64,000 nucleotides of DNA from an uncultured Oscillospiraceae bacterium (GCA_934623575.1 CAKTVL010000006.1:11760-75759), one strand, 5' to 3'; positions 1 to 8,003 are shown, counted from the stretch's first letter. Numbers and translations are program-made. The notes: generated by a model not told the origin, from the letters alone.

Positions 1-7
1 AGAAAGA

Positions 8-34
8 GCCCCCGCCGGCTCAGCCGGCGGGGGC
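8..34 (-). terminator. Intrinsic terminator of the yabE-like gene
   Basis: A perfect 12-bp stem (GCCCCCGCCGGC) closes on a TCA loop. On the minus strand it is followed by a T-rich run. It lies just downstream of the stop of the minus-strand G5/3D protein gene, so it most likely ends that transcript. Confidence 0.8.
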
Positions 35-48
35 GCATGCGTATGGGG

Positions 49-1362
49 TCAGGCGGCCTTCTTGTCCAGGATATACACGGTGACGTTGCGGCGGCCCCAG
101 CTGTAGCAGTCGGCCTTGGTGGGGAACCACACGTCCACGATGTTGCCCTTGATAGCGCCGCCGCAGTCCAGGGCGGTGCCCATGCCGTAGACACGGCGGC
201 CGTTGGTGGTCTGGATGAACATTTTGGTGTAGTAGGGGATCACCTTGGGGTCTACGGCCACGGTGCCCACGCCCACGCTGGCGCCCACGGCGGTGGTCCA
301 GGCGGCACCGCCGTCACCGCCGCTGTAGTAGGCGGTGGAGGAGCAGATCATCACCTTGTTATAGGTCATGGTGTCGCCGGAGGCGAAGAGCAGATAGCCG
401 CCCTCGCCCTCCTCGTTGGGGAAGTCCTTTTCGATGGTGTCGCCGTCCTCCACCTCGTAGACCCGGGTGCCGTAGAGCACCAGCTCCGCGTGGGAGGTGT
501 CGTGGCTGGCGCCCATATACTTGGTGGAGACTACCTCGCCCTTGACCACCGTGTCCTCGTAGGTCTCGACGATCTGGCCGGGGATGCCCTTGCGGATGAT
601 CTCCTCCGTGCCCTTGTCCATCAGGGGATCGGGGGTGCGGATGATCTTGTAGTCCGTCTCCACCGTCACATAGTGCTGGTAGGTCAGGGTGTCGCTGATG
701 CGGATGGCGGGCTGGTCGCCGGTGACGTTCAGCTCCACCATCTCGTCCTCGCCCAGGCGGATGCCGTTGCGATCCAGGAAGGCGGCCAGGCGCTCGGCCT
801 GGGTGGTGTAGACGCCGGTCTCGCCGTTGTGCTCCACGGTGACGGTGCAGCCGGGGGCCAGGATCTGCTGCATGGACTTGTCGCCCAGGCTGCGGCGCAG
901 CAGCAGGTCGTCGTAGGTGCGCTCCTCGCTGCGCTCGTCCAGCACATGGGGGCCGTCGCTGTCCACCACGATGTAAATGGCGTCCAGCGTGCGCACCGGC
1001 TCTGTGGCCACGGCGACGGTGAATACTACCGCGGTGACGGCGATCATGGTGATGATGCGGATGGAGGGGTGGTCGCGCATGATGTGGTGTACCTCCCGCA
1101 GGGCCGGAGAGCGCAGCGCGTCGCGGCAGGAGAGCACCAGCCGACTGTGGCGGATACACTGCCAGCTGCGGCGGGCCTCAGCGGCCACGGCGTCCCAGGT
1201 CCAGGCCAGACAGCGGCCGGCGGCGCGGAAGGCCCGGAGCACGGCGCGGCACGCGATGTAGGGCGCGTCGTGGATGGCCTGGCACACGGTGACCGGCGTG
1301 ATGTGCCGGTGAGGCCTGCGGGGCTGCAAGCGCTTCGGTTGAGTGTTGATGGTTTGTTCCAT
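49..1362 (-). CDS. YabE-like G5 and 3D domain cell-wall protein
   Basis: This 437-residue protein has the order seen in Bacillus YabE and related resuscitation-factor-like proteins. A cytoplasmic N-terminus is followed by one membrane segment (about residues 97-117), DUF348-like repeats, a G5 domain and a C-terminal 3D domain. The 3D domain is marked by STAYYS, GTVAVDPKVIP and the end motif DCGGAIKGNIVDVWF, whose aspartates are the proposed catalytic residues of this MltA-like fold. It is expected to act on peptidoglycan outside the membrane. The gene is divergent from rsmA, its neighbour in Bacillus too, but the rnmV gene usually found between them is near 61.4 kb here. The unusually long Arg-rich cytoplasmic N-terminus has no assigned role. 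Confidence 0.85.
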   Translation of the reverse strand: MEQTINTQPKRLQPRRPHRHITPVTVCQAIHDAPYIACRAVLRAFRAAGRCLAWTWDAVAAEARRSWQCIRHSRLVLSCRDALRSPALREVHHIMRDHPSIRIITMIAVTAVVFTVAVATEPVRTLDAIYIVVDSDGPHVLDERSEERTYDDLLLRRSLGDKSMQQILAPGCTVTVEHNGETGVYTTQAERLAAFLDRNGIRLGEDEMVELNVTGDQPAIRISDTLTYQHYVTVETDYKIIRTPDPLMDKGTEEIIRKGIPGQIVETYEDTVVKGEVVSTKYMGASHDTSHAELVLYGTRVYEVEDGDTIEKDFPNEEGEGGYLLFASGDTMTYNKVMICSSTAYYSGGDGGAAWTTAVGASVGVGTVAVDPKVIPYYTKMFIQTTNGRRVYGMGTALDCGGAIKGNIVDVWFPTKADCYSWGRRNVTVYILDKKAA

Positions 1363-1463
1363 AGTACCTCGCAGTATAGCCGCCGGGAGAGGGTCTTAAA
1401 CAGGGGCGGCTATCACAATTGAAACAATTTGTAACTTTTGTTACCTTTTAGCAATACCCGTGG

Positions 1464-1492
1464 AGTATAGCACTATCTTCCGGTTTTGTCAA
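1464..1492 (-). promoter_or_regulatory. Sigma-A promoter for the yabE-like gene
   Basis: On the minus strand a perfect TTGACA and a TATACT box are separated by 17 bp. The transcript would carry a leader of about 100 nt before the ATG. That leader contains small dyads (GTAAC/GTTAC and AATTG/CAATT) of unknown function. Confidence 0.75.
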
Positions 1493-1542
1493 GTTTTGGG
1501 GGATGCTGGCGGGGAAAGCGGGAACTTTTGGGCGCTTTTCCG

Positions 1543-1571
1543 TTGCGCGGCGGGGAAAAAGATGGTACAAT
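1543..1571 (+). promoter_or_regulatory. Promoter for rsmA
   Basis: TTGCGC and TACAAT hexamers are separated by 17 bp, about 30 bp before the rsmA start. The -10 box is strong and the -35 box is a half match. Confidence 0.6.
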
Positions 1572-1601
1572 AGCGGCAGCTTTTGACAAGGAGAAGACGG
1601 T

Positions 1602-2459
1602 ATGGATCTTTGTGACCGGAACGATATACAGGCGCTGCTGGCGCGGCACGGCTTCCGCTTTGCCAAGGCGCTGGGGCAGAACTTCCTCATCCGGGGCGAC
1701 GTGGCGGAGGACATCGCGGCGGCGGGCTGCGTCCCCGGCTGCGGCGTGCTGGAGGTTGGCCCCGGCATCGGCGCGCTGACGGTGCAGCTGGCCCGGCGGG
1801 CGGAGAAGGTGGTGTCGGTGGAGCTGGACAAGCGGCTGCCGCCGGTGCTGGCCGAGACCATGGCCGGGTATGAGAATTTTCAGCTGATCCAGGGGGACGT
1901 GATGGCCCTGGACCTGACGGAGACGGCGCGGGAGCGGTTTCCGGGGCTGACGCCGGTGCTGTGCGCCAACCTGCCCTATAACATCACCACGCCGTTTCTC
2001 ACGGCCTGCGTCCGGGCGGGGTGCTTTGCGCAGCTGACGGTGCTGATCCAGAAGGAGGTGGCCCTGCGGATCTGCGCGAAGCCGGGAACGGCGGACTACG
2101 GCGCGTTCTCGCTGCTGATGCAGTACTACACGAAGCCGGAGCTGCTGTTTGAGGTGCCAAACACCTGCTTCATGCCGCCGCCCAAGGTGACCTCCGCCGT
2201 GGTGCACTGCGTGACGCGGACGGCGCCGCCGGTGCAGGTGGAGGACGAGGACGCCTTCTGGCGGACGGTGCGGTCGGGGTTCGCCCTGCGGCGCAAGACG
2301 CTGGTCAACAGCCTGCAGACCGGCTGGCAGCTGCCCAAGGAGCGTCTGGCGGAGATCGTGGCGGCCTGCGGGCTTTCACCCGCGGTGCGGGGCGAGGCGC
2401 TGGGGCTGGAGGAGTACGCGCGTCTGTCCGACGCGCTGCTGGCGGCGTCAAGAGAATAG
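1602..2459 (+). CDS. rsmA: 16S rRNA (adenine1518-N6/adenine1519-N6)-dimethyltransferase
   Basis: RsmA (KsgA) uses S-adenosylmethionine to dimethylate two adjacent adenines in the 3'-terminal hairpin of 16S rRNA during 30S maturation. The sequence shows QNFLIRG near residue 25, the SAM-binding VLEVGPGIGALT near residue 50 and the catalytic NLPYNITTPF near residue 122. A C-terminal helical domain contains the FALRRKTLVNSL element. At 285 residues it has the usual length. The ATG follows an AAGGAG-type ribosome site. It is transcribed alone, with its own promoter and terminator, divergent from the yabE-like gene. Confidence 0.97.
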   Translation: MDLCDRNDIQALLARHGFRFAKALGQNFLIRGDVAEDIAAAGCVPGCGVLEVGPGIGALTVQLARRAEKVVSVELDKRLPPVLAETMAGYENFQLIQGDVMALDLTETARERFPGLTPVLCANLPYNITTPFLTACVRAGCFAQLTVLIQKEVALRICAKPGTADYGAFSLLMQYYTKPELLFEVPNTCFMPPPKVTSAVVHCVTRTAPPVQVEDEDAFWRTVRSGFALRRKTLVNSLQTGWQLPKERLAEIVAACGLSPAVRGEALGLEEYARLSDALLAASRE

Positions 2460-2472
2460 GAAGGAAATAAGA

Positions 2473-2502
2473 AAAGTCCCCGGCCGAATGGTCGGGGACT
2501 TT
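2473..2502 (+). terminator. Bidirectional terminator between rsmA and the HD gene
   Basis: A 10-bp stem, AAAGTCCCCG with CGGGGACTTT, sits between two convergent genes and is flanked by A-rich and T-rich sides. It can serve both strands. Confidence 0.75.
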
Positions 2503-2504
2503 GG

Positions 2505-3068
2505 TCATTCGCCTTTTTGGATCTTCTCCTCCGTCTCCTGCCGGATGGCGGCCCGCAGGGCTGTCAGGTACGGGGAGAACGCCACGTTTTCGTCGGCGTA
2601 GGTCAGGTTCAGGTCGTACTCCCGGGGCAGCCAGGAGGACAGGGGCGCTTCGTTGTGGGAGATGACGGCCTCCAGCTTGTCCAGGGCCTTGTAGAGCTTG
2701 GCCTCCGGGGTTTCCAGCGCGTCCATCTCGGCGTAGAGGGCGGCCATGTCCCCGCGGCAGGGCTGGGGCAGGGAGTCCACCCATTGGGAGAGCAGGGAGT
2801 CCTCCTTAGCGGTGTCGGCCTGGGTCTTGAGAAAGCTGGGGATGTCGCCGGTGAAGCACTCGCCCAGGTCGTGGATCAGGCACATGCGGATGACCTTGTC
2901 CATGTCCGTGCCCGGGAACTCGTCCCGCAGGAGAAAGGCGGTCAGCGCCAGGCGCCAGCTGTGCTCGGCCACGCTTTCGCGGCGGTCCTCCGGCGTCCAG
3001 CAGTGGCGGGTGGTGTCCTTCAGCCGGGCGGCGGTGTGGAGAATGGAGAGCAGCTCTTCGGGCTTCAT
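2505..3068 (-). CDS. HD-domain phosphohydrolase (YfbR/HDDC2-like)
   Basis: A 187-residue HD-superfamily metal-dependent phosphohydrolase. The metal ligands are visible as H36 (SVAEHSW), H66-D67 (CLIHDLGE) and a downstream aspartate in FTGDIPSF. This spacing matches the YfbR/HDDC2 group of 5'-deoxynucleotidases, so dephosphorylation of deoxynucleoside monophosphates is a plausible role, but substrate cannot be read from sequence. The start is the ATG of MKPEELL because it follows GGAGG by seven bases. The frame is open further upstream, but that part runs into the divergent promoter region and lacks a ribosome site. It is a single gene convergent with rsmA. Confidence 0.85.
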   Translation of the reverse strand: MKPEELLSILHTAARLKDTTRHCWTPEDRRESVAEHSWRLALTAFLLRDEFPGTDMDKVIRMCLIHDLGECFTGDIPSFLKTQADTAKEDSLLSQWVDSLPQPCRGDMAALYAEMDALETPEAKLYKALDKLEAVISHNEAPLSSWLPREYDLNLTYADENVAFSPYLTALRAAIRQETEEKIQKGE

Positions 3069-3137
3069 GGCGGGACCTCCTGTCGGTGTATTTATGGGTA
3101 GTATACCAAAGGCCGCGGGTGCAGTCAACGCTTGCAC

Positions 3138-3166
3138 TTGCGCGGCGGCAAAAAGTGTAGTAGAAT
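3138..3166 (+). promoter_or_regulatory. Promoter for the PAP2 phosphatase gene
   Basis: TTGCGC and TAGAAT are separated by 17 bp. An AAGGAGAG ribosome site follows, just before the ATG of the next gene. Confidence 0.6.
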
Positions 3167-3195
3167 AGCGGAAGAACATAAAGGAGAGAGACTTT

Positions 3196-4122
3196 ATGGG
3201 AGTTTTGTACGCGCTGGAGAGCATCCGCACGCCTGCGCTGGATAAGATCATGTCGGTCATCACGCTGCTGGGCGGCGAGCTGTTTTTTATGGTCATCGCC
3301 GTGACGGTGTTCTGGTGCGTCAGCAAGCGCGAGGGCTATTACCTGATGATCGTGGGCTTCTTCGGCACGGTCATCAACCAGTTCCTGAAAATACTCTGCT
3401 GCGTGCCCCGGCCGTGGGTAAAGGACCCGGATTTCACCATTGTGGAGTCTGCCCGGGCGGAGGCCACGGGGTATTCCTTCCCCAGCGGCCACACGCAGAA
3501 CGCCGTGGCCACCTACGGCGGCATCGCCCGGTATACCCGCCGCGGCTGGCTGCGGGTGGTACTGGTCGTGCTGGCGGTGCTCATCGCGTTCAGCCGGATG
3601 TATCTGGGTGTGCACACGCCGCTGGATGTGGGGGTGTCGTTCCTGATCGCGGCGGCGCTGGTGCTGCTGGTGTATCCGTTGATGGAGGAGTCCGACCGGC
3701 GGCCGGTGGTGCTGACGTACACCATCCTGGTCATGGTGCTGTGCAGTGCTGCGTTCGTGGGGTATCTGTACCTGCGGGGCGATACGGGTGCTGCTGCCGA
3801 GGACACCGCCAACTACCTCAGCGCTTTGGAGAACGGCTGGAAGCTGCTGGGCGCCACGGTGGGCATGCTGGTGTCCAACATCGCCGACCGGAAGCACATC
3901 CGGTTCGAGACACAGGCGGTGTGGTGGGCGCAGCTCATCAAGCTGGTGGTGGGCTTTGGCTGTCTGCTGGCCATACGCTCCGGGCTGAAGGCCCCGCTGA
4001 TCGCGCTGCTGGGCGGCAACGCCGCCATCGCGGGCGGCATCCGCTACCTGCTGGTGGTGCTGTTCGCCGGGTGCGTGTGGCCGCTGACCTTCTGGGGCTT
4101 CGGCCGGTTGGGAAAAAGATAA
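3196..4122 (+). CDS. Membrane PAP2-superfamily phosphatase
   Basis: A 308-residue integral membrane lipid phosphatase of the type 2 phosphatidic acid phosphatase family. The three catalytic motifs are present: K-x6-RP in KILCCVPRPW near residue 67, PSGH in SFPSGHTQN near residue 95, and SR-x5-H-x3-D in SRMYLGVHTPLD near residue 132. Several hydrophobic helices surround them, and an extra membrane-rich C-terminal half extends beyond the catalytic core. Substrates of this family include phosphatidate, undecaprenyl diphosphate and related lipids; the sequence does not decide between them. It is a monocistronic gene with its own promoter and terminator. Confidence 0.9.
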   Translation: MGVLYALESIRTPALDKIMSVITLLGGELFFMVIAVTVFWCVSKREGYYLMIVGFFGTVINQFLKILCCVPRPWVKDPDFTIVESARAEATGYSFPSGHTQNAVATYGGIARYTRRGWLRVVLVVLAVLIAFSRMYLGVHTPLDVGVSFLIAAALVLLVYPLMEESDRRPVVLTYTILVMVLCSAAFVGYLYLRGDTGAAAEDTANYLSALENGWKLLGATVGMLVSNIADRKHIRFETQAVWWAQLIKLVVGFGCLLAIRSGLKAPLIALLGGNAAIAGGIRYLLVVLFAGCVWPLTFWGFGRLGKR

Positions 4123-4130
4123 ACAGAAAA

Positions 4131-4171
4131 AACGCACATCCCCCGGCATGTGCCGGGGGATGCGGTGCGTT
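4131..4171 (+). terminator. Terminator after the PAP2 gene
   Basis: A 12-bp perfect core stem (CATCCCCCGGCA) with a TG centre is extended outward by AACGCA pairing with TGCGTT. It separates two convergent genes. Confidence 0.7.
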
Positions 4172-4184
4172 ATGGGGGACTGTC

Positions 4185-4634
4185 TCACTCAGTGACGGTG
4201 AGGGTGGGGTGCATGAGGGGGTCGAAGGTGGCGAGGACGCGGTCTCCCTCCACGGTATATTCGCTCCACAGGCGGATCTCGGCGCAGCGCTGCACCCGGT
4301 AAAGGGTGATGCTGTGGATGGGCGTGGGTTCGGAGTAGGCTTGGTCGCGGCAGTAGACATCGGTACTCTCGTCGCCGCGGAAGACGACGCAGAGGTCGTC
4401 ACACTGGAGCACACCGGGTATGTCGCAGCTACCGGTGTAAACGTTCTTGCGCAGCTGGCCGTGGAAGGAAACGGGAACGGTCTCGATGGCAGAATCGAGC
4501 GGGCTGGCATGGTACAGGCCGGTGCCGTCGAAGTCGATGGCCACGCCCCTGTCCCGGCAGGCGAAAATAAGTACGGCGGTGAACAGCAGCAGGATGGGAA
4601 GCCAGACCTTGCGGGATGTCCATATCTGTCGCAT
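4185..4634 (-). CDS. Hypothetical membrane-anchored or secreted protein
   Basis: I do not recognise this 149-residue protein. It starts with a basic segment (MRQIWTSRKVW) and one hydrophobic helix ending in LIFAC, which could be a membrane anchor or a poor lipobox (Phe at -2 is unusual). The rest is polar, predicted outside the cell, rich in beta-type sequence, with five further cysteines that could form disulfides or bind metal. The start was placed at the ATG seven to eight bases after AGGAGG; an upstream in-frame ATG lacks a ribosome site. It lies between a PAP2 gene and an EamA transporter with no evident operon partner. Confidence 0.6.
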   Translation of the reverse strand: MRQIWTSRKVWLPILLLFTAVLIFACRDRGVAIDFDGTGLYHASPLDSAIETVPVSFHGQLRKNVYTGSCDIPGVLQCDDLCVVFRGDESTDVYCRDQAYSEPTPIHSITLYRVQRCAEIRLWSEYTVEGDRVLATFDPLMHPTLTVTE

Positions 4635-4702
4635 GGGGAGTCCTCCTTTACAGTGTTGTACCTGCTGCAAGTATACCATCAGGCGGGGAGAAAATCAACA
4701 AA

Positions 4703-4734
4703 AAACCGTGCGCTGCACAGCAACGCACGGTTTT
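4703..4734 (-). terminator. Terminator after the EamA transporter gene
   Basis: A 10-bp stem, AAACCGTGCG with CGCACGGTTT, is followed on the minus strand by a T run. It lies between the stop of the EamA gene and the next minus-strand gene. Confidence 0.75.
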
Positions 4735-4748
4735 GCATGTACGGGAGG

Positions 4749-5642
4749 TCAGACGGTCTCCTTGGGCTTTTTCAGCGCCACGATGACGCCGGCGGTGATC
4801 AGCACCGCGCCCAGGACGCTCATGGCGGTGATCTGCTCGTCCAGCAGCAGGTAGCCCACCACCAGCGTGACGAAGGGGGAGGCGTACAGGTAGTTGTTGG
4901 TGATGACCACGCCCAGCCGCTGGAAGGCGATGTTCCAGATGGCGAAGCACACGGCGTTGCCGAACACGCCCAGGAACAGCCAGCTCAAAAGGACATTGGT
5001 CTGGGTGAACAGGGGCGTCAGGTCGGGCATGCCGTCCGTCAGCAGCATCAGGGGCAGGGCGGTCAGGAACGCCCAGAGCATCACCCGGCGGGTGACCAGG
5101 AAGTTGTCGTAGCGCTCGGTGTATTTCTTGATGAGGATGGAGTAGACCGCCCACATCAGGGCGGCGGCCAGCGCGATCAGGTCGCCCAGAGGGTTCAAGT
5201 GGAAGGTCAGCTGGCCGTTGAGCACCACCAGCACCACGCCGGCGATGGCGATGACCGCGCCGATGTACACGAACTTGCCCAGGCGCTCGCCATTGCGGGA
5301 GAACAGCTGGGCCAGGATCACCGTCAGGATGGGGGACAGGGCCACGATGATGCTGACGTTGGCGGCGTAGGTGTAGGTCAGGGCGGTGTTTTGCAGGAAG
5401 AAGTAGAAGCTGCCGCCGGTGATGCCGATGAGGATGAACATCAGCTCGTCCTTCCAGGGGAGCTTCAGCGTTTTGGGGCGCAGGGCCCACAGCGTCAGGT
5501 AGGCCAGGCCCATGCGCAGAGGGATGATCTGGATGGCGGTATAGGCGGTGAGCATCTGCTTGGTCAGCACGAAGCAGCTGCCCCACACCAGTATGGTGAA
5601 AATGGCGTAGACATGGCCCATGACTTTTTTGGTGGCGGACAT
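4749..5642 (-). CDS. EamA/DMT-family transporter
   Basis: A 297-residue drug/metabolite-transporter protein with ten predicted hydrophobic helices in two EamA halves. The first half begins IFTILVWGSCFVLTK and the second lies around residues 150-285, with the usual short basic C-terminus. These proteins export metabolites such as amino acids or nucleosides; the substrate is not predictable. The ATG follows an AAGGAGAAAA ribosome site. A TATAAT box about 66-71 bp upstream on this strand is a likely -10 element. A second, distinct EamA gene lies near 47 kb. Confidence 0.88.
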   Translation of the reverse strand: MSATKKVMGHVYAIFTILVWGSCFVLTKQMLTAYTAIQIIPLRMGLAYLTLWALRPKTLKLPWKDELMFILIGITGGSFYFFLQNTALTYTYAANVSIIVALSPILTVILAQLFSRNGERLGKFVYIGAVIAIAGVVLVVLNGQLTFHLNPLGDLIALAAALMWAVYSILIKKYTERYDNFLVTRRVMLWAFLTALPLMLLTDGMPDLTPLFTQTNVLLSWLFLGVFGNAVCFAIWNIAFQRLGVVITNNYLYASPFVTLVVGYLLLDEQITAMSVLGAVLITAGVIVALKKPKETV

Positions 5643-5779
5643 GGCGGTTTTCTCCTTCTCTCTTCTCTTTTTCTCGGTGCGCCGCGCACGGGCGGCGGCA
5701 AACCCATATTATACAACGGGAGAAGGGAAAAATCCAGAGGTAGGAGGGGATTTTCCGGCCAAGGCCTTAAGTTTCTATT

Positions 5780-5807
5780 AACAAGCGCGAAAGGCGCTTG
5801 TTTTTTT
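5780..5807 (+). terminator. Terminator-like hairpin in a divergent promoter region
   Basis: A perfect 9-bp stem, AACAAGCGC with GCGCTTGTT, a GAAAG loop and a run of seven T bases (two of them paired) form a textbook intrinsic terminator reading rightwards. No gene to its left is on the plus strand. The T-run is also where the -35 of the next promoter (TATGAT box near 5820) would fall. Confidence 0.55.
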
Positions 5808-5856
5808 CGCCCGGCGTGGTATGATGTAGCAGACGAAAAAACGAGGAGGAAGGACT

Positions 5857-6771
5857 ATGCACGCAGCGCTGGTCATCATGGCGGCGGGGATCGGTTCCCG
5901 CTACGGAGGGAACAAGCAGACCGACGGCGTGGGGCCCCACGGGGAGATATTGATGGAGTACGGCGTGTACGACGCGGTACGGGCAGGCTTCGACAAGGTG
6001 GTGTTCATCATCAAGCCGGAGATGCAGGAGCTGATGGAGCGGCTGTGCGGCAATATGGCGTCCCGGCTGCACACGGCGGACGGCAGGCCGGTGAAGGTGT
6101 GCTACGCCTATCAGGACAACAGCTCGCTGCCGGAGTGGTATGCTCCGCCGGCGGGGCGGACAAAGCCCTTCGGCACGGCCCACGCGGTGCTGTGTACGCG
6201 GCAGCTGGTGCAGGAACCCTTCTGCGTGATCAACGCCGACGATTTTTACGGCGCGGACGCCTACCGGACCATGTACGCAGCGCTGCAGACCATGCCGGCG
6301 CAGGGCGCGGCGGCCATGGTGGGCTATCTGCTGAAAAACACCGTCACCGCCCACGGCACGGTGTCCCGGGGCGTGTGCCGGGCCGAGGACGGCTGCCTGC
6401 GGGAGATACACGAGACGCTGAAGATCGCCCTGCTGCCGGACGGCACCATCCGGGACGAGGACACCGGGGCGGTGCTGGCGCCGGACACGGTGGTGTCCAT
6501 GAACTTCTGGGGGTTCACGCCGTGGATCTACCAGGCGCTGGAGGACTATTTCCGGCAGTTCCTGCGCAGTGAGGCGGGACAGTCGGTGAAGGCGGAGTGC
6601 CTGCTGCCCACCATGGTGGGGGACATGCTGGCACAGGGAAGGCTGACGGTGTCCGTGCTGAAGTCGGCGGATCGGTGGTTCGGCATGACGTATCAGGAGG
6701 ACCGGGCGCGGGTGGCGCAGGAGCTGGTCAGGCTGCATGAGGCGGGGGCATATCCCGCAGAATTGAGGTAA
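5857..6771 (+). CDS. Sugar-phosphate nucleotidyltransferase-like protein
   Basis: A 304-residue protein with the N-terminal nucleotide-binding signature of the NTP-transferase superfamily, ALVIMAAGIGSRYGGNKQ, and the metal-site segment CVINADDFYG near residue 128. This fold transfers a nucleotidyl group to a sugar phosphate or similar acceptor. The exact sugar is not clear and there is no hexapeptide-repeat C-terminal domain of the GlmU or GlgC type. The start follows GAGGAAGG. The next gene begins only five bases after its stop, so the two are probably cotranscribed despite unrelated predicted roles. Confidence 0.8.
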   Translation: MHAALVIMAAGIGSRYGGNKQTDGVGPHGEILMEYGVYDAVRAGFDKVVFIIKPEMQELMERLCGNMASRLHTADGRPVKVCYAYQDNSSLPEWYAPPAGRTKPFGTAHAVLCTRQLVQEPFCVINADDFYGADAYRTMYAALQTMPAQGAAAMVGYLLKNTVTAHGTVSRGVCRAEDGCLREIHETLKIALLPDGTIRDEDTGAVLAPDTVVSMNFWGFTPWIYQALEDYFRQFLRSEAGQSVKAECLLPTMVGDMLAQGRLTVSVLKSADRWFGMTYQEDRARVAQELVRLHEAGAYPAELR

Positions 6772-6776
6772 AAGAA

Positions 6777-7562
6777 ATGGACTACGAAAGACAACGCCGG
6801 CGGCAGAAGCGCTACCGGGAGGCCATGCGCAACCGCATTATTGCCGCCGTGCTGCTGGCGGGCATCATCGTGGGGGCGATCTTCATCATCAAGGGCTGCA
6901 AAAAGGACGACGCCCCGGCGGACAGCGACCTGCCGGTGGATCAGGGCACAGACAACAGCGGCGATACCGCCGCGCCGGACGACGGCGTGGTGGTGGACGA
7001 CGCGCTGCTGACGCTGGTGAATCCCTGGAACCCCCTGCCCGATGACTGGACGGTGGACATCGTGACCCGCAGCGACGGCTATAAGGTGGACAGCCGCTGC
7101 GCGGAGGCGCTGGACGAGATGCTGGCGGCCTGCCGCGCCGCCGGGTACGATCCGCTGATCTGCTCGGCCTATCGCACCCAGGAGACGCAGCAGAGCCTGT
7201 TTGACAACAAGGTGCAGCGGCTCATCAGCGACGGCATGAGCGAGACCGACGCCAAGGTGGAGGCTGCCAAGGCGGTGGCCATCCCCGGCACCAGCGAGCA
7301 CCAGCTGGGGCTGGCGGTGGACATCGTGGACAGCACCATGCAGGAGCTGACCGACGCCCAGGAGGACACCGGGACCCAGAGGTGGCTGATGGCCAACTCC
7401 TGGCGCTACGGCTTCATCCACCGCTATCCCAACGGGGATACGGACATCACGGGGATCATCTATGAGCCGTGGCACTACCGCTATGTGGGCAAGGACGCGG
7501 CGCAGGACATCTTCAACCGGGACATCACCCTGGAGGAGTATCTGGGCCGGGCCGCGCATTGA
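6777..7562 (+). CDS. M15-family D-alanyl-D-alanine carboxypeptidase (VanY-like)
   Basis: A 261-residue membrane-anchored peptidase. A basic N-terminus and a single hydrophobic helix (about residues 21-39) are followed by an acidic linker and the M15B catalytic domain. The zinc and catalytic motifs are clear: SEHQLGLAVDIV near residue 172 supplies His and Asp, and EPWHYRYVG near residue 229 supplies the catalytic Glu and third ligand. It should trim the terminal D-Ala from peptidoglycan stem peptides outside the membrane. No vancomycin-resistance genes are nearby, so this is a housekeeping enzyme rather than a resistance determinant. Confidence 0.92.
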   Translation: MDYERQRRRQKRYREAMRNRIIAAVLLAGIIVGAIFIIKGCKKDDAPADSDLPVDQGTDNSGDTAAPDDGVVVDDALLTLVNPWNPLPDDWTVDIVTRSDGYKVDSRCAEALDEMLAACRAAGYDPLICSAYRTQETQQSLFDNKVQRLISDGMSETDAKVEAAKAVAIPGTSEHQLGLAVDIVDSTMQELTDAQEDTGTQRWLMANSWRYGFIHRYPNGDTDITGIIYEPWHYRYVGKDAAQDIFNRDITLEEYLGRAAH

Positions 7563-7569
7563 CAAACGT

Positions 7570-7599
7570 AAAGGGAGACGCCGGAGGGCGTCTCCCTTT
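7570..7599 (+). terminator. Bidirectional terminator
   Basis: A perfect 13-bp stem, AAAGGGAGACGCC with GGCGTCTCCCTTT, lies between the convergent M15 peptidase gene and the small Asn-rich peptide gene. Both flanks can act as T-runs. Confidence 0.8.
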
Positions 7600-7616
7600 A
7601 TGAGAAATGAAGAAGG

Positions 7617-7721
7617 TCACTTGCAGTTCTTGGCGTTTTTCGCGTTTTTGGTGTTCTTGGTGCTGGTGGTCTCCGTGGTCTCGTTGGTGTTGGCGTTCTT
7701 GGTGTTCTTGGTGTTGTCCAT
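7617..7721 (-). CDS. 34-residue Asn/Lys/Thr-repeat peptide
   Basis: A very short gene on the minus strand with a good ribosome site (GGAGG, nine bases before ATG). The product begins MDNTKNTKNANTNETTE and ends TKNTKNAKNAKNCK. It is built of imperfect T/A-K-N tripeptide repeats with a single cysteine as the penultimate residue. It has no hydrophobic segment, so it is cytosolic, disordered or packaged rather than a classical leader peptide. Synonymous codon variation (AAG/AAA, GCC/GCG) within the repeats argues for a translated frame. I do not recognise the family; small spore-associated or nucleic-acid-coating peptides are only possibilities. Confidence 0.6.
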   Translation of the reverse strand: MDNTKNTKNANTNETTETTSTKNTKNAKNAKNCK

Positions 7722-7820
7722 GAGATATACCTCCGTTTTCTGTACCCTTGGTACGCCGGTAGTATCACCGGGCGCGGATAAAATATGCGGGAAAAATGCG
7801 AAAATTTTCGGGAAAAGCGG

Positions 7821-7849
7821 TTGACAAACGCGGAGGAATGGTATAGAAT
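7821..7849 (+). promoter_or_regulatory. Promoter of the infC-rpmI-rplT operon
   Basis: A perfect TTGACA and a TAGAAT box are separated by 17 bp. Transcription would begin near 7856 and give a leader of roughly 150 nt before infC. Confidence 0.8.
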
Positions 7850-7855
7850 ACCTGA

Positions 7856-8003
7856 GAAAACAAAGAAGGTCGGTGCATCCGCCTCACCTCCAGCAATGGC
7901 AAAGAGGTCAACAGCGTCATCCAAGCGCCCCACGGGACGTTTGTGCTGCTTCGCGGATGCCTGAGGCGTCCGCGTTTTTATTTTGGATTGGAGGTGCTTC
8001 GGT
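7856..8003 (+). promoter_or_regulatory. L20-type leader with attenuator ahead of infC
   Basis: In Firmicutes the infC-rpmI-rplT operon is repressed by ribosomal protein L20, which binds the leader and promotes early termination. Here GCGGATGCC and GGCGTCCGC (one G-U pair) form a terminator stem at 7953-7973 followed by a T-run. An upstream GCATCCGC at 7875-7882 is complementary to the left arm GCGGATGC. That gives two mutually exclusive structures, a terminator and an antiterminator. Assignment to L20 control rests on gene context and this architecture. Confidence 0.75.

Noticed and set aside
1363..1463. WalR box or c-di-AMP riboswitch in the yabE leader
   Set aside because: The TGTAAC repeats have the wrong spacing, and the leader is too short for a c-di-AMP riboswitch.
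6777..7562. Vancomycin-resistance VanY
   Set aside because: The M15 domain fits, but no vanA/B/H/X/R/S genes are adjacent; a housekeeping carboxypeptidase is simpler.
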